17,316 nucleotides of DNA from Bacteroidota bacterium (GTDB lineage Bacteria > Bacteroidota > Bacteroidia > Flavobacteriales > Flavobacteriaceae), in assembly GCA_947483095.1 (NCBI GenBank), contig CANKLD010000019.1, forward strand, positions 1 to 17,316, given 5' to 3'. Below the pieces are notes generated by a model, which was given only the letters and a program-made list of their open reading frames with translations, was not told where the DNA came from and ran no database searches. The translations under genes and the position numbers were made by a program. Positions 14,790-17,316 of this stretch are shown here, piece by piece; within the stretch, counting starts at the first letter, position 1, and the number at the start of each line of letters is the position of its first letter.

Positions 14790-17060
14790 TTAGGGTTTTA
14801 CAATCAATACAGAAGGAATATCACTTAGCCAATCACTTTGAGAATCTACTAGTTTTTTCCAACTTTCTAAACTGATTATCATTAAATCATGCCGGTTTAA
14901 AAATTCTTTTTCAATGACTTTATTGGTCAATAAACTCATATTACTTGGATAGTTATTTTCTAATGAATCAACCGCATTTTCAATGACAAAATTATTTTTT
15001 ATTTGATTATTACAATCTAAAACTGCAATTTTCGAATCGTTATTGTAAATTAACTTTTGCGCATAATCTAGTAAAAAACCATCTTCAGCACTAAATATTG
15101 GAACAAAAACTTCATTTACAGTTTGAAGGTCTTTATTGATTAAAATTCCTAATGGCATTTTGGTTTTTGAGATAATTTGCCTTGTTCTTTCATCAAAAGG
15201 AGAATTTTCAAACAGCCCTTCTTTACCAGTAAATTTATCAATTAATCGATCAGGGTTAATAATTCTTGTGGTAAATCCTAGTACTTTTCCTAAAATCGTC
15301 CCTTCAAAAATGGACTTTCCTAGCCCAACAAGAAGTAAGTCGTATTCTCCTTGATTTGCAATTTCAACAATGTCGGTTTCCACATCTACTGTAGCTTTGA
15401 AAACAGTGGTTATTTGTTGCTCCAAGATTTTTGACTCATTAATTATAGGAAGAAAACTATCTGTTTCATATTCTTCCATATTATAAGCGTGCATTTCGTC
15501 ACTTAATACTAAATGCATGGCTGTAATATTTACATTTTCTTTTTGTTTTTTAACTAGGCTGCTTGCTAATCTAAGCAATGACTTTCCCTTTTCATTATTT
15601 CCAAAGAACAATAATATTTTGAATTTACTCTTGCTATTGATTTCTTCAGGTAAAAATTTATTTTTAGATTTAAATGCCCAATTTATCAAATTCAATGCTG
15701 GTCCGGTCATAAAAGTAGTTACCAAAGCCATAATAACCATCATGGTAAAAACCTGTGGTGTAAGTACTTTTAAGTCCAATCCAATATTTAAAACTACTAA
15801 TTCCATTAACCCTCGAGTGTTCATCAAGGCGCCAATTGTAAGACTATCTTTCCAACTTTGCCCTACAAATTTTGCTGCTAATGCACTACCAAAGAATTTT
15901 CCAACTACCGCTACCAATATAATAAAACCGGTAACTTGCCACATATAAGGATCGTTAATTAATCCTATTTGAGTTCTTAAACCGGTAAACACAAAGAATA
16001 ACGGCAATAATAATATTACCGAAACATCTTCTACTTTTTCAATAAAAATACTTCTAAATTTTGAAATATCAGGCATTATTACCCCCGTCATAAAGGCGCC
16101 AAATAAAGCATGAATTCCAATTATATTTGTCGCATAGGAAGATAAAATCAACGTTAGAAAAAATATTGCTACGACTGGTTTACTTAAGTTTTCGCTTTTT
16201 GAATATAAATCTCCTACCCTTTTCAAGAACGGTTTTACAATAAAAAGCATGATAAGAACATAGAGAACGGAAAGACCAATAACATATAATGCACTGTCAA
16301 ATGTTCCGGCTTTTACAATAGCTATTACTACAGCAAGTAAGCACCAAGCGGTGATGTCATCGGCGGCAGCACAAGTAATTACGATAGCTCCCAACCTGGT
16401 TTTGTGTATTCCTCTTTCTTGAACAATTCTGGCCAAAACCGGAAATGCCGTTATACTCATTGCAATTCCCATGAATAAGCTGAAGGATAAAAATGGAATC
16501 CCCACTGGGGCAAATGTTTGATATACATAAAATGCGAGTCCTATTCCTAATGCAAATGGGATTACAATACTAGCGTGGCTTATCACAACAGCTTCATTTG
16601 CCTTGTTTTTAAGCACTTTTAAATCCAATTCCATCCCTACAACAAACATAAAAAGGATCAATCCGATTTGGCTTAAAAACTGTAAATTTCCTAAAGATTG
16701 AACGGGAAATAGGGCCGAAGAGAAGTCTGGAAAGTACATTCCAAGTAATGATGGCCCTAAAACTATACCCGCAATAATTTCTCCAATTACTGAGGGTTGA
16801 CCTATTTTTCTGAAAATCCATCCAAAAAAACGAGCGACTATAATTATGGTGATTATTTGTGCCAACAAAATTGCCAACGGATCTTGAAAATTGGCAACCA
16901 TCGAATTAATAAATTCGTTCCAATGGTCAGTTGAAGGGATAACTTTTGAGGTTGTTTTTGCGGTTTCTAAAAACTTGCCTTTTAAAATAATCCAATAAAT
17001 TAACGCAGTGAAACCACCAGTTACGATTAGATAAAAGAAAGTGTTTTTTATGTTTTTCAT
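14790..17060 (-). CDS. CPA2-type cation:proton antiporter with USP-like tail
   Basis: A 756-residue protein if started at the ATG at 17060 (MKNIKNTFFYL); an ATG at 17102 in the same frame would add 14 residues but lies upstream of a -7-like box. There is one N-terminal membrane segment, then a Na+/H+ exchanger domain of about 12 segments (roughly residues 60-460). That domain has GQPSVIGEIIAGIVLGPSLLG, FMFVVGMELD, SITAFPVLARI and CAAADDITAW, whose AADD (about 232-235) fits the ion-binding acidic pair of CPA2 proteins. The cytoplasmic tail (from about 470) starts KFKILLFFGNNEKGKSLLRLA and contains a YDLLLVGLG strand, like universal stress protein domains, with no KTN/RCK nucleotide motif. It probably exchanges K+ or Na+ for H+ across the inner membrane; the ion is not certain. 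Confidence 0.9.
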   Translation of the reverse strand: MKNIKNTFFYLIVTGGFTALIYWIILKGKFLETAKTTSKVIPSTDHWNEFINSMVANFQDPLAILLAQIITIIIVARFFGWIFRKIGQPSVIGEIIAGIVLGPSLLGMYFPDFSSALFPVQSLGNLQFLSQIGLILFMFVVGMELDLKVLKNKANEAVVISHASIVIPFALGIGLAFYVYQTFAPVGIPFLSFSLFMGIAMSITAFPVLARIVQERGIHKTRLGAIVITCAAADDITAWCLLAVVIAIVKAGTFDSALYVIGLSVLYVLIMLFIVKPFLKRVGDLYSKSENLSKPVVAIFFLTLILSSYATNIIGIHALFGAFMTGVIMPDISKFRSIFIEKVEDVSVILLLPLFFVFTGLRTQIGLINDPYMWQVTGFIILVAVVGKFFGSALAAKFVGQSWKDSLTIGALMNTRGLMELVVLNIGLDLKVLTPQVFTMMVIMALVTTFMTGPALNLINWAFKSKNKFLPEEINSKSKFKILLFFGNNEKGKSLLRLASSLVKKQKENVNITAMHLVLSDEMHAYNMEEYETDSFLPIINESKILEQQITTVFKATVDVETDIVEIANQGEYDLLLVGLGKSIFEGTILGKVLGFTTRIINPDRLIDKFTGKEGLFENSPFDERTRQIISKTKMPLGILINKDLQTVNEVFVPIFSAEDGFLLDYAQKLIYNNDSKIAVLDCNNQIKNNFVIENAVDSLENNYPSNMSLLTNKVIEKEFLNRHDLMIISLESWKKLVDSQSDWLSDIPSVLIVKP

Positions 17061-17065
17061 ATACG

Positions 17066-17092
17066 TAAAAACGGTTTTTAAATGCAAAGATT
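17066..17092 (-). promoter_or_regulatory. Candidate antiporter promoter and leader dyad
   Basis: On the minus strand AATCTTTG (17092-17085) matches TAnnTTTG except for its first base. Four bases further downstream is a 15-base inverted repeat, TAAAAACCGTTTTTA as read on that strand (17080-17066), with one central base. The ATG at 17060 follows 5 bases later. The dyad-after-box layout is like that of gdhA. Confidence 0.35.
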
Positions 17093-17220
17093 CAAAAATC
17101 AAATATAAGAATTAATACAATTCATAATTCATTACAATAATTTAAAATTGGGATTTTATTTATTATCGAATTTTTAATCAAATAATTATTTGTTTCACTT
17201 TAATTTTTCGTGGTTTTAAT

Positions 17221-17228
17221 TACCTTTG
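17221..17228 (+). promoter_or_regulatory. Candidate promoter of the right-edge gene, -7 box
   Basis: TACCTTTG matches TAnnTTTG exactly and ends 18 bases before the ATG at 17247. A small palindrome, CGTTA-A-TAACG, lies at 17233-17243 between box and start. No clear -33 is at normal distance. Confidence 0.5.
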
Positions 17229-17246
17229 CTCGCGTTAATAACGATT

Positions 17247-17316
17247 ATGAAAAAGAAATTAAAAGTTGGTTTTTGGGAATACATAGCCCGTTTGATTCTT
17301 ACTTATAGAATTACCA
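17247..17316 (+). CDS. Start of a gene cut by the window edge, possibly an RND/MMPL transporter
   Basis: Only 23 codons are visible. They read MKKKLKVGFWEYIARLIL and then TYRIT. A short basic N-terminus, a FWxxIARLIL amphipathic stretch and an Arg-Ile before an expected membrane helix resemble the first residues of Bacteroidetes RND/MMPL-family transporters. That is weak evidence from a short stretch; only the existence of a gene start is well supported, by the ATG, the upstream -7 box and the frame staying open to the edge. It is divergent from the antiporter. Confidence 0.5.
   Translation, partial: MKKKLKVGFWEYIARLILTYRIT

Noticed and set aside
17061..17102. Longer antiporter start (MIFESLHLKTVFTY...)
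   Set aside because: It lies upstream of a -7-like box and adds a stretch before a normal basic-then-hydrophobic N-terminus starting at the ATG at 17060.

Overview
The window looks like chromosomal DNA of a low-GC Flavobacteriaceae bacterium, most likely Flavobacterium or a close relative. Three things support this: a PorZ-like protein with a type IX secretion (T9SS) C-terminal sorting domain, TAnnTTTG-type -7 promoter boxes, and several kinds of hairpin-forming intergenic repeat of the sort common in flavobacterial genomes. Most genes are core housekeeping genes. No tRNA, rRNA, CRISPR array, transposase or prophage was seen. No stretch over 300 bases lacks a gene; the longest gap is the AT-rich 214 bases before gdhA.

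Positions 1-5168 (+ strand): the 3' part of a TPR protein cut by the window edge, a DUF4286 protein, an ORF6N-domain protein, then the tight run rsmA-mgtE-proC (11-base overlap, then an 11-base gap). The spacers around DUF4286 and ORF6N hold G/C-rich hairpin repeats and three copies of one palindrome family, one of them inside the ORF6N reading frame. A structured repeat of about 98 bases separates proC from the convergent nadD.

Positions 5293-8790 (- strand): reading leftward, an ArsC/Spx-family protein and a DMT/EamA exporter (overlapping by 8 bases), then the YicC-family RNase, guanylate kinase and NadD. Two of the spacers here hold small repeats.

Positions 8899-14789 (+ strand): a cystathionine gamma-synthase type PLP enzyme, glutamate dehydrogenase gdhA with a clear rho-independent terminator, a PorZ-like T9SS protein, and recO. 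RecO converges with no spacer on a CPA2-type cation:proton antiporter carrying a cytoplasmic USP-like tail (14790-17060, - strand). Divergent from the antiporter, at the right edge, is the first part of a gene that may encode an RND/MMPL-type transporter.

The genes do not form one pathway. They cover translation and ribosome maturation (rsmA), Mg2+ uptake (mgtE), amino-acid metabolism (proC, metB-like, gdhA), nucleotide and NAD synthesis (gmk, nadD), DNA repair (recO), secretion (porZ) and ion transport. The most unusual signal is the palindrome family at 1607-1936. Next are the folded repeat at 5180-5277 and an operator-like dyad in the gdhA leader.
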